DNA from: Bradyrhizobium diazoefficiens
GTDB taxonomy: Bacteria; Pseudomonadota; Alphaproteobacteria; Rhizobiales; Xanthobacteraceae
Direction of reading: 5' to 3'
DNA length: 64,000 bases
Assembly (NCBI RefSeq): GCF_016616235.1
Contig: NZ_CP067100.1
Coordinates: 2,911,001 to 2,975,000 of the forward strand
Part shown: piece by piece, positions 25,933 through 34,463 of the stretch
Layout: each line of letters begins with the position of its first letter
Numbering within the stretch: position 1 is the stretch's first letter
The notes under the pieces: generated by a model
Told to the model about the DNA's origin: nothing
What the model saw: the letters and a program-made list of their open reading frames with translations, nothing else
The model's database searches: none
Translations under genes and position numbers: made by a program

Positions 25933-26618
25933 CCTGCGATGTTCCTGCGGAACGTGGCTTCGAGCGCCTCCCAGTCGGAGAGCTCGTCGAGCTCGATGCT
26001 CGTGCTCTCATCCATCTCATGGACGGCGATCTTGCCGTGAAGGCGCGCGCTGCCATGACGCAGCCGGTCCACGGTCGAAATGTAGAATGCGCCGTTCTCC
26101 ATCAGCGTGCCTTTCCACTGCTGGCGCAGCGGGCGCCTCGCCGGATCGTAGTTGATCGGCGTGCCGTCGTCATTCCAGAAGAACCGCCGGGTCCTGACGC
26201 AGGTGACGAGCGAATCCGCGCCGCTCGCCGCCAGATGGGAGATCGCCGCCGAAACGTCCCGATGCGTTGTCTGCGGGCTCGTCGCCTGCGCGGTGAGGAG
26301 ATATTTTTCCGTGATGTCGCAGGCGCCGATCAGGTCGTAGATCGCTTCTTCGGTCGTGGAGCTGTCGGCCGCCAGATGGGCTGGGCGGGGGTGGATGAGA
26401 ATCCGGGAATCGATCGACCTCACCACTGCGGCGATCTCCTCGCTGTCGGTCGACACGAAGACGCGCGAGACCATGTCGCAGTCGAGCAGCGCCCGCAGCG
26501 TCCAGGCGCAGAGCGGCGCGCCGCAAAACGGTCTGATGTTCTTGCCGGGGATGGATTTCGAGCCGCCGCGCAGCGGAACCACTGCGGCAAAGCTCGGTTT
26601 GCCAGGTGGGGCGCTCAT
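25929..26618 (-). CDS. Second CMP-nonulosonate synthetase-like cytidylyltransferase
   Basis: A 229-residue cytidylyltransferase. The CTP motif is VPLRGGSKSIPGKN (about 14-27), in which LRGGSK replaces the usual ARGGSK, with STDSEEIA near 57-64 and TAQATSPQTTHRD near 107-119. The C terminus holds MDESTSIELDELSDWEALE, the acidic motif that binds sugar acid and metal. I use the ATG at 26618; the frame is open for 34 more codons into the divergent intergenic region. It is translationally coupled (4-base overlap) to the NeuB fusion, so it should activate that enzyme's product. It is clearly different in sequence from the LegF at 10412. Confidence 0.8.
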   Translation of the reverse strand: MSAPPGKPSFAAVVPLRGGSKSIPGKNIRPFCGAPLCAWTLRALLDCDMVSRVFVSTDSEEIAAVVRSIDSRILIHPRPAHLAADSSTTEEAIYDLIGACDITEKYLLTAQATSPQTTHRDVSAAISHLAASGADSLVTCVRTRRFFWNDDGTPINYDPARRPLRQQWKGTLMENGAFYISTVDRLRHGSARLHGKIAVHEMDESTSIELDELSDWEALEATFRRNIAG

Positions 26619-26690
26619 GGAATCAATGCCAGTTGACCGGTCCGAAACCGGAGGTATTTGGTGCCCTTGATATCCGCGGAGAGCCGTCCG

Positions 26691-26708
26691 GCCAATGTTG
26701 CCATTGGC
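26691..26708. promoter_or_regulatory. Perfect palindrome in the divergent intergenic region
   Basis: GCCAATG and CATTGGC form a perfect 7-bp inverted repeat with a TTGC centre. It lies 73 bases before the minus-strand cytidylyltransferase start and 178 bases before the carbamoyltransferase start. In the 268-base gap it could be an operator controlling both arms of the locus. No confident promoter was found here: a TATAGA at 26857-26862 has TTTACA only 14 bases before it. Function is inferred from symmetry and place alone. Confidence 0.4.
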
Positions 26709-26886
26709 AGGGCATAACATCGTGGCCTGCCCGGAAGCAAGGCGGGGCGCTCCCGCAAAATGCCGCCGGATCGAGGCCGTTCCGCTTCGGGAAAACGGGC
26801 CGGTCTTGGCCCCGAGAAGGAGCGGGCCGCGCGCGATTTACATTGCCCTCAGTTCCTATAGAAGGCTCCCAAGGGGTCTACACGAC

Positions 26887-28530
26887 ATGTATGTGATCGG
26901 AATCAGTTCGGGGATCAAGCACGGCCATCATGATGGCGCGGCGGTGCTGTTGCGCGACGGCGAGTTGATTGCCGCCGCCGAGGAGGAGCGCTTCACGCTG
27001 GCCAAGCATGCGCGCGGCGAGCTGCCGCGCGGGGCGATCGGCTTCTGCCTGAAGCAGGCCGGCATGACGATGCGCGACGTCGACTGGATCTGCTCGCCGC
27101 TGAAGACCTATACGAACTACACGCAGCGTCTCACCGAATATTTCAAGTACCAGTTCGGCCACAGCCCGAAGATCGAGCTTTACGACCATCATCTCTGTCA
27201 TACCGCGAGCTCATTCTACGGCTCCGGTTTTGCCGAGGCGACGGTGGCCTGCTTCGACTTCTCGGGCGATTCCAGCTCCGGCCTCGTCGCCCATGCACGC
27301 GGCAACGATTTTCGCGTGCTGACACGGTTCGGCCGCCACAACAGTCTCGGTCTCTATTACGGGATGCTGACGCAGTATCTCGGCTATCAGATGACCAATG
27401 ACGAGTACAAGGTCATGGGACTGTCCTCCTATGGCAGCCCCGAATATCTCGACAAGTTCGCCAGGCTCTTGCGGCCCAACGGCCTCAACTACGAGCTCGA
27501 TCCCGAGCTCGACAAGCGCCGGCGCGATGCCGAGATCTTCACCAGTGATTTCTCGACGCGGCAGGAGCGCATCTTCACCGAGAAGATGGAGGAGATTCTG
27601 GGGCCGCGGCGGCTGCGCGGCGCGCCGCTTGATCAGCGTCTGACCAACATAGCCGCCAGCGGCCAGAAGCAGCTCGAGATCGTCGCCACCGAGGTGATCC
27701 GCTCCGCGATTGCCGAGACCGGCTGCGGCGATGTCTGCATCGCCGGCGGCGTCGGATTGAACTGCAAGATGAACATGGAGATCGCGGCCGAGCCGTCGGT
27801 GAAGCGTCTCTACGTTCCGCCAGTGCCGCACGATGCGGGTGTGGCGCTGGGCGCAGCGATGATGAAATGCGCCGAGGCGGGCTACGCGATCGCGCCGCTG
27901 ACCCATGCCTATTGGGGACCGGAATATTCCAACGACACGATCCGGGAGACGCTGGACAAGATCGGCGCGAAGTTCGAGCTGCTCGATGATCCCGTGTCGC
28001 GCTGCGTCAGCGACCTCACGGATCAGAAGACGGTCGGCTGGTTCCAGGGACGGATGGAGTACGGCCCGCGTGCGCTCGGCAACCGCTCGATCCTGGCCGA
28101 TCCGCGCCATGCCGGCATGAAGGACCGCATCAACGTCACGATCAAATATCGCGAGGAGTTCCGTCCGTTCTGCCCGTCGGTGCTGTACGAGCGCCAGGCC
28201 GAGTATTTCGAGGACACGTTCGACGCGCCCTTCATGGTGGTGACGTTTCCGGTCAACGAGAAGGTCGCGGAAACCATGCCGGCAGTGGTCCATGTCGACA
28301 ACACCGCGCGTATCCAGAGCGTCCATGCCGACAGCAACCCGCTCTACAGCCGCCTGATCGGCGAGTTCGAGAAAGCGACCTCGCTGCCGGTGCTGATCAA
28401 CACCAGCCTCAACATCAACGAGCAGCCGACGGTGAACGCGCCGCTGGAGGCGCTGCATACCTATTTTTGCTCGGGTTTGGACGTGCTCTATCTCGGCAAT
28501 TATCGGCTGTCGAAATCAGCCGGGACCTGA
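26887..28530 (+). CDS. NodU/CmcH-family O-carbamoyltransferase
   Basis: A 547-residue carbamoyltransferase that moves a carbamoyl group from carbamoyl phosphate, by way of an adenylate, to a sugar hydroxyl. Motifs are HHDGAAVLL (14-22), EEERF (32-36), DHHLCHTASSFY (100-111) and DFSGDSSSG (124-132) of the Kae1-like half, then the GRMEYGPRALGNRSILADPR block near 385-405 of the YrdC-like half. The start ATG has AAGGGG ten bases upstream. NodU carbamoylates Nod factors, but no nod genes are nearby. In this O-antigen locus it is more likely to carbamoylate a sugar of the repeat unit. It begins the plus-strand block. Confidence 0.88.
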   Translation: MYVIGISSGIKHGHHDGAAVLLRDGELIAAAEEERFTLAKHARGELPRGAIGFCLKQAGMTMRDVDWICSPLKTYTNYTQRLTEYFKYQFGHSPKIELYDHHLCHTASSFYGSGFAEATVACFDFSGDSSSGLVAHARGNDFRVLTRFGRHNSLGLYYGMLTQYLGYQMTNDEYKVMGLSSYGSPEYLDKFARLLRPNGLNYELDPELDKRRRDAEIFTSDFSTRQERIFTEKMEEILGPRRLRGAPLDQRLTNIAASGQKQLEIVATEVIRSAIAETGCGDVCIAGGVGLNCKMNMEIAAEPSVKRLYVPPVPHDAGVALGAAMMKCAEAGYAIAPLTHAYWGPEYSNDTIRETLDKIGAKFELLDDPVSRCVSDLTDQKTVGWFQGRMEYGPRALGNRSILADPRHAGMKDRINVTIKYREEFRPFCPSVLYERQAEYFEDTFDAPFMVVTFPVNEKVAETMPAVVHVDNTARIQSVHADSNPLYSRLIGEFEKATSLPVLINTSLNINEQPTVNAPLEALHTYFCSGLDVLYLGNYRLSKSAGT

Positions 28531-28531
28531 C

Positions 28532-29830
28532 GTGTCGGCACTCGGTCTCGACGTCACGGATCGCAAGTGGTCGTCGCTCACGCCCTGGCTCAGGTTTGCA
28601 ATGGGCGCAGGCACCGTCCTGCTGCTGGCGCTGCTTTTCGCGATCCTGCTGCGCCAGCCGTTCGAGGCGATCGACGATCTGATCTGGCTCAACAAGCTGC
28701 GCGGCGACAGCTTTTCCAGCCTGCTGCTGTCACCCGCGTGGATGCTCAAGAGCAGCTTCTATCGTCCGGCCGCCGAAATCGTTCTCAAGATCCAGTACGT
28801 GTTTTTCGGTCTCGATCCGCGTCCGTACCGCTACGTTCAGTTCGCAATCGTGCTTCTCCTGCTCTGGCTGTCGTTGCGGCTGATGCGTCAGCTCAAGCTT
28901 CGCCTGGAGACGATCTTCCTTCTGTCGGTCTTTGTGATCGGCTCGCCGTTCATAACCGGTTCGATGGCGTGGCTCAGTGAGCTTCCGCACGTGATCGTTC
29001 TCGTCTGCTTCGTGGTCGGGCTGATCGCGATCACGTCGGCGCTGACCGAGAACCGGAAGCTCGCCATCTGCACGCTGGCCTTCGCGGTCGCGCTCCTGTC
29101 GAAGGAGAACGGATTGGCGCTGACCGCCTTCCTGATCTACTTCGTCCGGTCGCTGCCGGTGAGATCGGCACTGGCGTTTGCGGCCGTCATCGCAGGCTAC
29201 TTCGCGATGCGCGCGCTGGTGCTGGGACCGTCGATGGGCCTTTCGGCCTTCGACGAGGATGGTGGCTATTTCTTCAGCTTCCTGACGGGCGCCGAGAGGC
29301 GCCAGATGTTTTCGGGCGCCGTCTATCAGCTTTATGCCTATGACATCCTGGCGCAGGTGGCCGCGATTCTGTTCCGGGCCACCGCGTGGGGACAGATCGT
29401 CGGCGGCATCAACCGCGAAGTCGTCATCGAGGCGGCGTCCACGCTCGTCATCTTCGCCGGAGCCGCGGCGGCCTATCGCAGGCACGGTGCCGTCTTCGTC
29501 ATCCTCGCTATCGTCGCCATCGGGGGAACCGTCTTCTCCTACGCCTATGCACGCGACCGGCATCTGGCGCTTCCCGCGCTGGCCTATGGCTTCCTTCTGG
29601 TCATGGCAACAGACGAGCTGTGCAGGCGGTTTGCGGCGATGCCCATAGTGCCGCTGTTCTGCCTGTGGCTGGCCTGGGCCGCTCAAGCAGGTCTTGCCCT
29701 GCGCGCGATCGATCACCTTTCGACGCAGACGATCGAGGAGGTCTATCGTCCCAACGCCAGTCCGCTCAATCCGAACTTGCCGAGCGAGGTCTGGACCGCG
29801 GCGCGAGAGCGGGCCTTGAGCCTGCGCTAG
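28532..29830 (+). CDS. Multi-pass membrane protein, possible GT-C-type glycosyltransferase
   Basis: A 432-residue polytopic protein with about ten helices. A GTG start lies one base past the carbamoyltransferase stop, so it is probably coupled; an ATG at about 28601 is an alternative. After the first helix (about 25-45) come AIDDLIWLNKLRGDSF and a short loop, the acidic pair expected of GT-C enzymes. A DUF2079/PMT-like hydropathy is possible, but no family is firmly recognised. The adjacent GtrB-like gene would supply a polyprenyl-phosphate sugar, so a periplasmic sugar-addition role is likely but unproven. Confidence 0.55.
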   Translation: MSALGLDVTDRKWSSLTPWLRFAMGAGTVLLLALLFAILLRQPFEAIDDLIWLNKLRGDSFSSLLLSPAWMLKSSFYRPAAEIVLKIQYVFFGLDPRPYRYVQFAIVLLLLWLSLRLMRQLKLRLETIFLLSVFVIGSPFITGSMAWLSELPHVIVLVCFVVGLIAITSALTENRKLAICTLAFAVALLSKENGLALTAFLIYFVRSLPVRSALAFAAVIAGYFAMRALVLGPSMGLSAFDEDGGYFFSFLTGAERRQMFSGAVYQLYAYDILAQVAAILFRATAWGQIVGGINREVVIEAASTLVIFAGAAAAYRRHGAVFVILAIVAIGGTVFSYAYARDRHLALPALAYGFLLVMATDELCRRFAAMPIVPLFCLWLAWAAQAGLALRAIDHLSTQTIEEVYRPNASPLNPNLPSEVWTAARERALSLR

Positions 29831-29937
29831 CCCGCGTCGCGCTGCCGGCTGCATGGCGATGCGCCGCAGTTGTCGGCAATATCGGCTTCGCGCTCCGCGT
29901 CGGTTCCTGGCCGTGTTTGCACGCGAAAGAATGTCAG

Positions 29938-29966
29938 TTGAATGTGCGGGAGAGCGTCGATATTGT
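29938..29966 (+). promoter_or_regulatory. Candidate sigma-70 promoter before 30007
   Basis: TTGAAT and TATTGT are separated by 17 bases, 40 bases upstream of the ATG of the membrane protein at 30007. Each box fits the consensus in four of six positions. It lies in the 176-base gap between two membrane protein genes and could give that gene and the downstream ones a separate promoter. Confidence 0.35.
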
Positions 29967-30006
29967 CGCGCCCGCAACTAAGGCGAGAGGGACGTCGGCG
30001 CGCACA

Positions 30007-31524
30007 ATGATGGCAGATGCAGTGGCTTCAACGCGGCGATTCACGCTCGCTTCCCTGATCGCGGTGTTGTTGTCCCTGGTGGTCTGGACCGGGATCAACG
30101 GGCGCATCGGTGAGAGCGGCATCCGCTTCGACAAGGATCTCCTGTATCTTTATCTGTGCGGGGCCGAGCAGGCCGGGCAGGTCTCGCATGACCAGCAGGA
30201 CAAGCTAGTCGAGCACCTCATCGCGGCCGCGGCCAACGACCACTACGTCTATCGCGCCAGGATGCGCGCCGCTTATTGCAACAATTATCCGTTCACCTCG
30301 CTCTCGATCTACTACGCCGGGAAGGTGCAGCAATCGCTCGGCATGACCGATCCGGCGCGGGATTTTCCCGAGTTTCTGTTCACTGCGCTGCGCTGGGGCA
30401 TGGTGCTCTCAGGCGCGGCTCTCGGCTGTCTGTGCCTGCTCATCGTGTTCTGGGCGGGCAGGGGACCGCTGGTGCTGCCGCTGTTCGGCGCCATCGCAAT
30501 CGCTGCGCTGTTCTATATGGCCGTGCCGCCGCCCAACATTTCGTGGTCGCTGTATCAGCAGACGCCGGCGCCGCCGGCGCCGCTCGTCACCCTGCATCGT
30601 ACGTTCTGGCTCGGCCTCTATACCTGGATAAACCCGACAGGGGCGTTCTCGCCTTTCTCGGTTTTCCCCCGCTGCCTCTGCGCCATGATCGCCTTCGCCG
30701 CATATGCGCTGCGCTGGTCGGGACGCGGCGGGGCGGCCTATTGGGCGCCGATCGCCGTGAGCTTCGTGCATCAGAGTGAAGCACCGATCCTGCTCGGCGT
30801 GATGATCGCCTGCGATCTCGTCTCGCGGCCGAGGGAGCTCCTGCGTCCGGCCTGCATGGTCCCGATCCTGCTCGCGGTCATCCTCACCGCCCTGCGCGAG
30901 CGCATGCTGTCGATCATGGGATTCTCCTGGGTGGAGATCGCCATGATCCTGGCCGTGCCACTCGCGCTTGCGGTCCTGGTTTTTGCCATGCCGAAACTGC
31001 GTTCGGTGGTCGCCTCGCTCTGGTCGATCGTCGATCGCTTCAGGGCGCGCTGGTTCGATCGTCTGTCCCTTCCGGTGGCGGATACCGTCGTCATCCTGCT
31101 CGGTTGGGTGGCGGTGGTGATCCTCTGCTTCGTCGTTGCGCGGAACGACCAGGTTTTCCGCGTCATCTATCTCTGGTCGGAACTCTTTCCGCGCTACGTC
31201 GGATTGTTCCAGTTGCCGGTCTTCGCCGGCTTGATCTACGCGGCCTCGCCCTGGGTCCTGGCGAAGCGGCCGACCGCGACGCGCGAGGCGCTGGTGGCGG
31301 TGTCCTGCCTCATGCTCGTGCTCGGGATCATCAAGTGGAAGGGTCCGTGGACCCCGACGGCTGCCGTCGTGGCCGAAGCTCGGGTGTTCGAGAAGGTGCT
31401 GGATCAGCACTATGCGCCGGACGAGGGGTCGTTCTCCAAGACCGAGACTCCGTGGTACTATCTGATGCTCAGGCGGGCATATCTCGGAGGCAAGGGCCTT
31501 GACGAGTATTTCTCCAAGGGCTGA
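30007..31524 (+). CDS. Multi-pass membrane protein, possible GT-C-type glycosyltransferase
   Basis: A 505-residue polytopic protein. Translation is placed at the ATG at 30007 (a second ATG follows directly), since the open frame upstream runs antisense-like through the preceding gene. After the first helix (about 14-30) the loop reads IRFDKDLLYLYLCG, with acidic residues where GT-C enzymes have theirs. Roughly ten helices follow. The C-terminal 80 residues are soluble (HYAPDEGSFSKTETPWYYL). It is 64 bases before the GtrB-like gene. It is best seen as a partner transferase, without firm family evidence. Confidence 0.55.
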   Translation: MMADAVASTRRFTLASLIAVLLSLVVWTGINGRIGESGIRFDKDLLYLYLCGAEQAGQVSHDQQDKLVEHLIAAAANDHYVYRARMRAAYCNNYPFTSLSIYYAGKVQQSLGMTDPARDFPEFLFTALRWGMVLSGAALGCLCLLIVFWAGRGPLVLPLFGAIAIAALFYMAVPPPNISWSLYQQTPAPPAPLVTLHRTFWLGLYTWINPTGAFSPFSVFPRCLCAMIAFAAYALRWSGRGGAAYWAPIAVSFVHQSEAPILLGVMIACDLVSRPRELLRPACMVPILLAVILTALRERMLSIMGFSWVEIAMILAVPLALAVLVFAMPKLRSVVASLWSIVDRFRARWFDRLSLPVADTVVILLGWVAVVILCFVVARNDQVFRVIYLWSELFPRYVGLFQLPVFAGLIYAASPWVLAKRPTATREALVAVSCLMLVLGIIKWKGPWTPTAAVVAEARVFEKVLDQHYAPDEGSFSKTETPWYYLMLRRAYLGGKGLDEYFSKG

Positions 31525-31588
31525 CGTCATCGCCGCTGCCGCGCCGTTTCACCGTCGCGGAGCAGGAACAGGTTGGGCGCGATAGGCT

Positions 31589-32587
31589 ATGACTCAACAA
31601 ACTCCCCCGGGCCTTTCCGTCATCGTGCCCGTCTACAACGAGGAACAGTCGCTTCCCATCCTCGTGGAGAAGCTGATGGCCGTTCTGCGGCCGCTTCCCA
31701 ACCGCTTCGAGATCGTCCTCATCAATGACGGCAGCCAGGATGGCTCGCTTGCGCTGCTGCGTTCGCTGTCGCAGGCGCATCCCGAGATCAAGGTCGTTGA
31801 TTTCCGGAGGAACTATGGCCAGACCGCCGCGCTGATGGCGGGCATCGATCACGTCTCGAACGACATCGTGGTCATGATCGACGCCGATCTCCAGAATGAT
31901 CCCGCCGACATTCCGCGGCTGCTGGCCAAGCTCGACGAGGGCTTCGACGTCGTCTCCGGCTGGCGCAAGGAGCGCAAGGATTCCGAGCTCAAGCGCAATT
32001 GGGTCAGCCGGGTTGCCAACCGCTTCATCTCGGGCGTCTCGGGGGTCAAGCTCCATGACTATGGCTGCACGCTGAAGGTCTACCGCCGCAGCGTCGTGAG
32101 CGATGTTCGTCTCTACGGCGAGATGCACCGCTTCATCCCGATCTATGCGGAGTGGCAGGGTGCGCGCATCACGGAACTTCCCGTCGCCCATCACGCGCGG
32201 CAGTTCGGCGCCTCCAATTACGGCCTGGAGCGCATCTTCAAGGTCGTGCTCGATCTTCTCGTCGTAATGTTCCTGCGGCGCTATTTCGCCAAGCCGATCT
32301 ATCTGTTCGGCGGTTTCGGGCTGATCTCGATCATCGCCGCCTTCGCGACCATCGCGCTCGCGATCCTGCTGCGTTTCGTCGCCCATATCTCGCTGATCCA
32401 GACGCCGCTGCCGCTGCTCGCTGCGCTGCTGTTCCTGGTCGGGATGATCAGCATTCTGCTCGGCCTCGTCGCCGAGATGCTGGTGCGCACCTATTACGAA
32501 TCGCAAGGCGCGCGGGCCTATCTCGTGCGCGAGCTGATCAATTTCAAGGGCGAGGCGGCAACAAGCACCGGTCAACGGGATATCTGA
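31589..32587 (+). CDS. GtrB/DPMS-like polyprenyl-phosphate glycosyltransferase
   Basis: A 332-residue GT2 enzyme of the dolichol-phosphate-mannose-synthase/GtrB/ArnC group. VPVYNEEQSLP, INDGSQDGS, MIDADLQNDP (DXD) and HHARQFGASNYGLER lie in the catalytic domain (1-225), and two C-terminal membrane helices (about 235-265 and 275-300) anchor it. Such enzymes transfer a sugar from a nucleotide donor to undecaprenyl phosphate, making the donor used by GT-C enzymes after flipping. This fits the two membrane proteins immediately upstream. Which sugar is carried cannot be told. No GtrA-type small flippase was seen in the window. Confidence 0.82.
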   Translation: MTQQTPPGLSVIVPVYNEEQSLPILVEKLMAVLRPLPNRFEIVLINDGSQDGSLALLRSLSQAHPEIKVVDFRRNYGQTAALMAGIDHVSNDIVVMIDADLQNDPADIPRLLAKLDEGFDVVSGWRKERKDSELKRNWVSRVANRFISGVSGVKLHDYGCTLKVYRRSVVSDVRLYGEMHRFIPIYAEWQGARITELPVAHHARQFGASNYGLERIFKVVLDLLVVMFLRRYFAKPIYLFGGFGLISIIAAFATIALAILLRFVAHISLIQTPLPLLAALLFLVGMISILLGLVAEMLVRTYYESQGARAYLVRELINFKGEAATSTGQRDI

Positions 32588-32591
32588 CGAG

Positions 32592-34457
32592 ATGTGCGGC
32601 ATAGCAGGATTCTGCGGTGCGGGAGATATCGGCGACATCCGCGCGATGACGGACGCGCTCGCGCATCGCGGGCCTGATGGGGCCGGCTACCACGCCGACG
32701 AGACCCATCGCGTCTTCCTCGGGCACAGGCGGCTCGCCGTCATCGATATCGCCGGCGGCGCGCAGCCGATGTGGAACGAGACCGCGACGGTCGCAGTCAT
32801 CTTCAACGGCGAGATCTACAATCACGTCGAGCTTCGCGCCGAGTTGATCCGGTGCGGCCACCGCTTTGCTTCCGATCATTCGGATACGGAAGTTCTCGTG
32901 CACGGCTATGAGGAGTGGGGCCACGACCTGCCGCGGCGGCTGAACGGCATGTTCGCCTTCGCGATTTGGGACAGCGAGAAGTCCCAGCTGTTTCTGGCGC
33001 GCGACCGGTTCGGCGAGAAGCCGCTGTTCTATGCCAGGGGTGCGAACTTCTTCGCCTTCTCCAGTGAGCTGCGATCGCTCGCAAGCCACCCTGACTTCGA
33101 CGCCGCGCTCGACATCCGCTCCTTGCAGAAGCTGTTCGCCTACGGCTTCTTCCCGGCGCCGCGGACGCCCTATCGCCACGCGACGAAGCTGCCCGGCGGC
33201 TCCTGGCTGTGCTTCGATCTCCGCTCCGGCAATGTCACCACGCAGCGATACTGGCAGTTTGCGCTCGCGCCCGACGAGGGGATGTCGTCGCGCAAGGAGG
33301 AGGATCTCGTCGACGAGCTCGATCATCTCGTCACACAGGCGGTGCGTCGCCGGCTGATCAGCGACGTGCCGCTCGGCGTGTTCCTCAGCGGCGGCATCGA
33401 TTCGAGCGCGGTGCTGGCCGCCGCAACCGACATTGTTGGCAAGGGTCGGCTCGAGACATTCACGATCGGCTTCAACGAGCGCTCTTTCGACGAGTCCGCG
33501 CATGCAAGCCGGGTCGCCGGAATATTCGAGTCCCTGCATAACGAGCAGAAGCTCGATTTGGAACAGGCGCGCGACATCATCCCGGCGTTGCTGGACAAGG
33601 CCGGCGAGCCGCTCGGCGATTCGTCGTTGCTGCCGACCTATTTGCTGTGCAAGTTTGCGCGCCGGAATGTGACGGTGGCACTGTCCGGTGACGGTGCCGA
33701 CGAGCTGTTTGCGGGTTACGATCCGTTCCATGCCTTGCGCCCGGCATCGATCTACAAGGGCAGCGTTCCCGGCGTTCTGCACGGCATCATCCGGGGCGTA
33801 GCGGGCAGGCTGCCGGTATCGACCCGGAACATGAGCTTGGATTTCAAGCTCAAGCGCACGCTGACCGGGCTGTCCTACGGTCCGGAATTGTGGAACCCGA
33901 CTTGGCTCGGTCCGCTCGCCCCGCCGGAGATCGAGCGGCTGTTCGGCGAGAGAATCCAGACCGAGGAGCTTTACGAGGAGGCGCTGGCGCTGTGGAACGC
34001 GTCTCCCGGCCTCGGCCTTGTCGAGAAGACGCTGGAATTTTACACCCAGTTCTATCTGCAGGACGGTATTCTGACCAAGGTCGATCGGGCCGCGATGATG
34101 AATGCGCTGGAGACCCGCGCGATCTTCCTCGATAACGACTTGGTCGATTTCAGCGCGCGGCTGCCGACCGCGTACAAATATCGCAACGGCGTCGGAAAAT
34201 ACCTGTTGAAGAAGGTGCTGGCGCGCAAGATGCCGGCCGATCTGGTGTCCCGGCCCAAGAAGGGGTTCGGCATCCCGCTTGCTGCCTGGCTCCGGGAAAT
34301 TCCTCAGCGCATTCCGCTGGAGAAAATTGCCGGCATCGACCTCGCAGAGGTCTCCGATTTGTGGCAACAACACCGCAACAGGCGTTCGAACCATGCCATC
34401 GCCCTGTGGGTCTGGCTCGGCCTCCAGGCCTTTCGCCACCCTGTAGCCACGGGATAG
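32592..34457 (+). CDS. AsnB-type glutamine-dependent amidotransferase
   Basis: A 621-residue protein with the full asparagine synthase layout. The N-terminal nucleophile Cys2 is followed by HRGPDGAGYH, HRRLAVIDIAGG and FNGEIYNH (glutaminase domain, 1-190). The synthetase domain has the PP-loop SGGIDSS (266-272) and GDGADELFAGYD (about 366-377). In polysaccharide loci AsnB-like enzymes amidate uronic or other sugar acids rather than aspartate. That role fits an acid-rich glycan, but true asparagine synthesis is not excluded. It starts four bases past the GtrB stop and precedes three methyltransferase genes in tight order. Confidence 0.8.
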   Translation: MCGIAGFCGAGDIGDIRAMTDALAHRGPDGAGYHADETHRVFLGHRRLAVIDIAGGAQPMWNETATVAVIFNGEIYNHVELRAELIRCGHRFASDHSDTEVLVHGYEEWGHDLPRRLNGMFAFAIWDSEKSQLFLARDRFGEKPLFYARGANFFAFSSELRSLASHPDFDAALDIRSLQKLFAYGFFPAPRTPYRHATKLPGGSWLCFDLRSGNVTTQRYWQFALAPDEGMSSRKEEDLVDELDHLVTQAVRRRLISDVPLGVFLSGGIDSSAVLAAATDIVGKGRLETFTIGFNERSFDESAHASRVAGIFESLHNEQKLDLEQARDIIPALLDKAGEPLGDSSLLPTYLLCKFARRNVTVALSGDGADELFAGYDPFHALRPASIYKGSVPGVLHGIIRGVAGRLPVSTRNMSLDFKLKRTLTGLSYGPELWNPTWLGPLAPPEIERLFGERIQTEELYEEALALWNASPGLGLVEKTLEFYTQFYLQDGILTKVDRAAMMNALETRAIFLDNDLVDFSARLPTAYKYRNGVGKYLLKKVLARKMPADLVSRPKKGFGIPLAAWLREIPQRIPLEKIAGIDLAEVSDLWQQHRNRRSNHAIALWVWLGLQAFRHPVATG

Positions 34458-34463
34458 GACCGG

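Noticed and set aside
9597..26618. Flagellin glycosylation locus
   Set aside because: No Maf/PseE-type transferase or flagellin gene was seen; Wzx, a Wzy-like and Wzz-like genes point to an O-antigen or capsule.
26837..26862. TTTACA and TATAGA as a promoter of the carbamoyltransferase gene
   Set aside because: Only 14 bases separate the boxes, which is too short for a sigma-70 promoter.
26887..28530. NodU as part of a nodulation cluster
   Set aside because: No nodABC, nodS, nodZ or nod-box was seen; the neighbours are polysaccharide genes.
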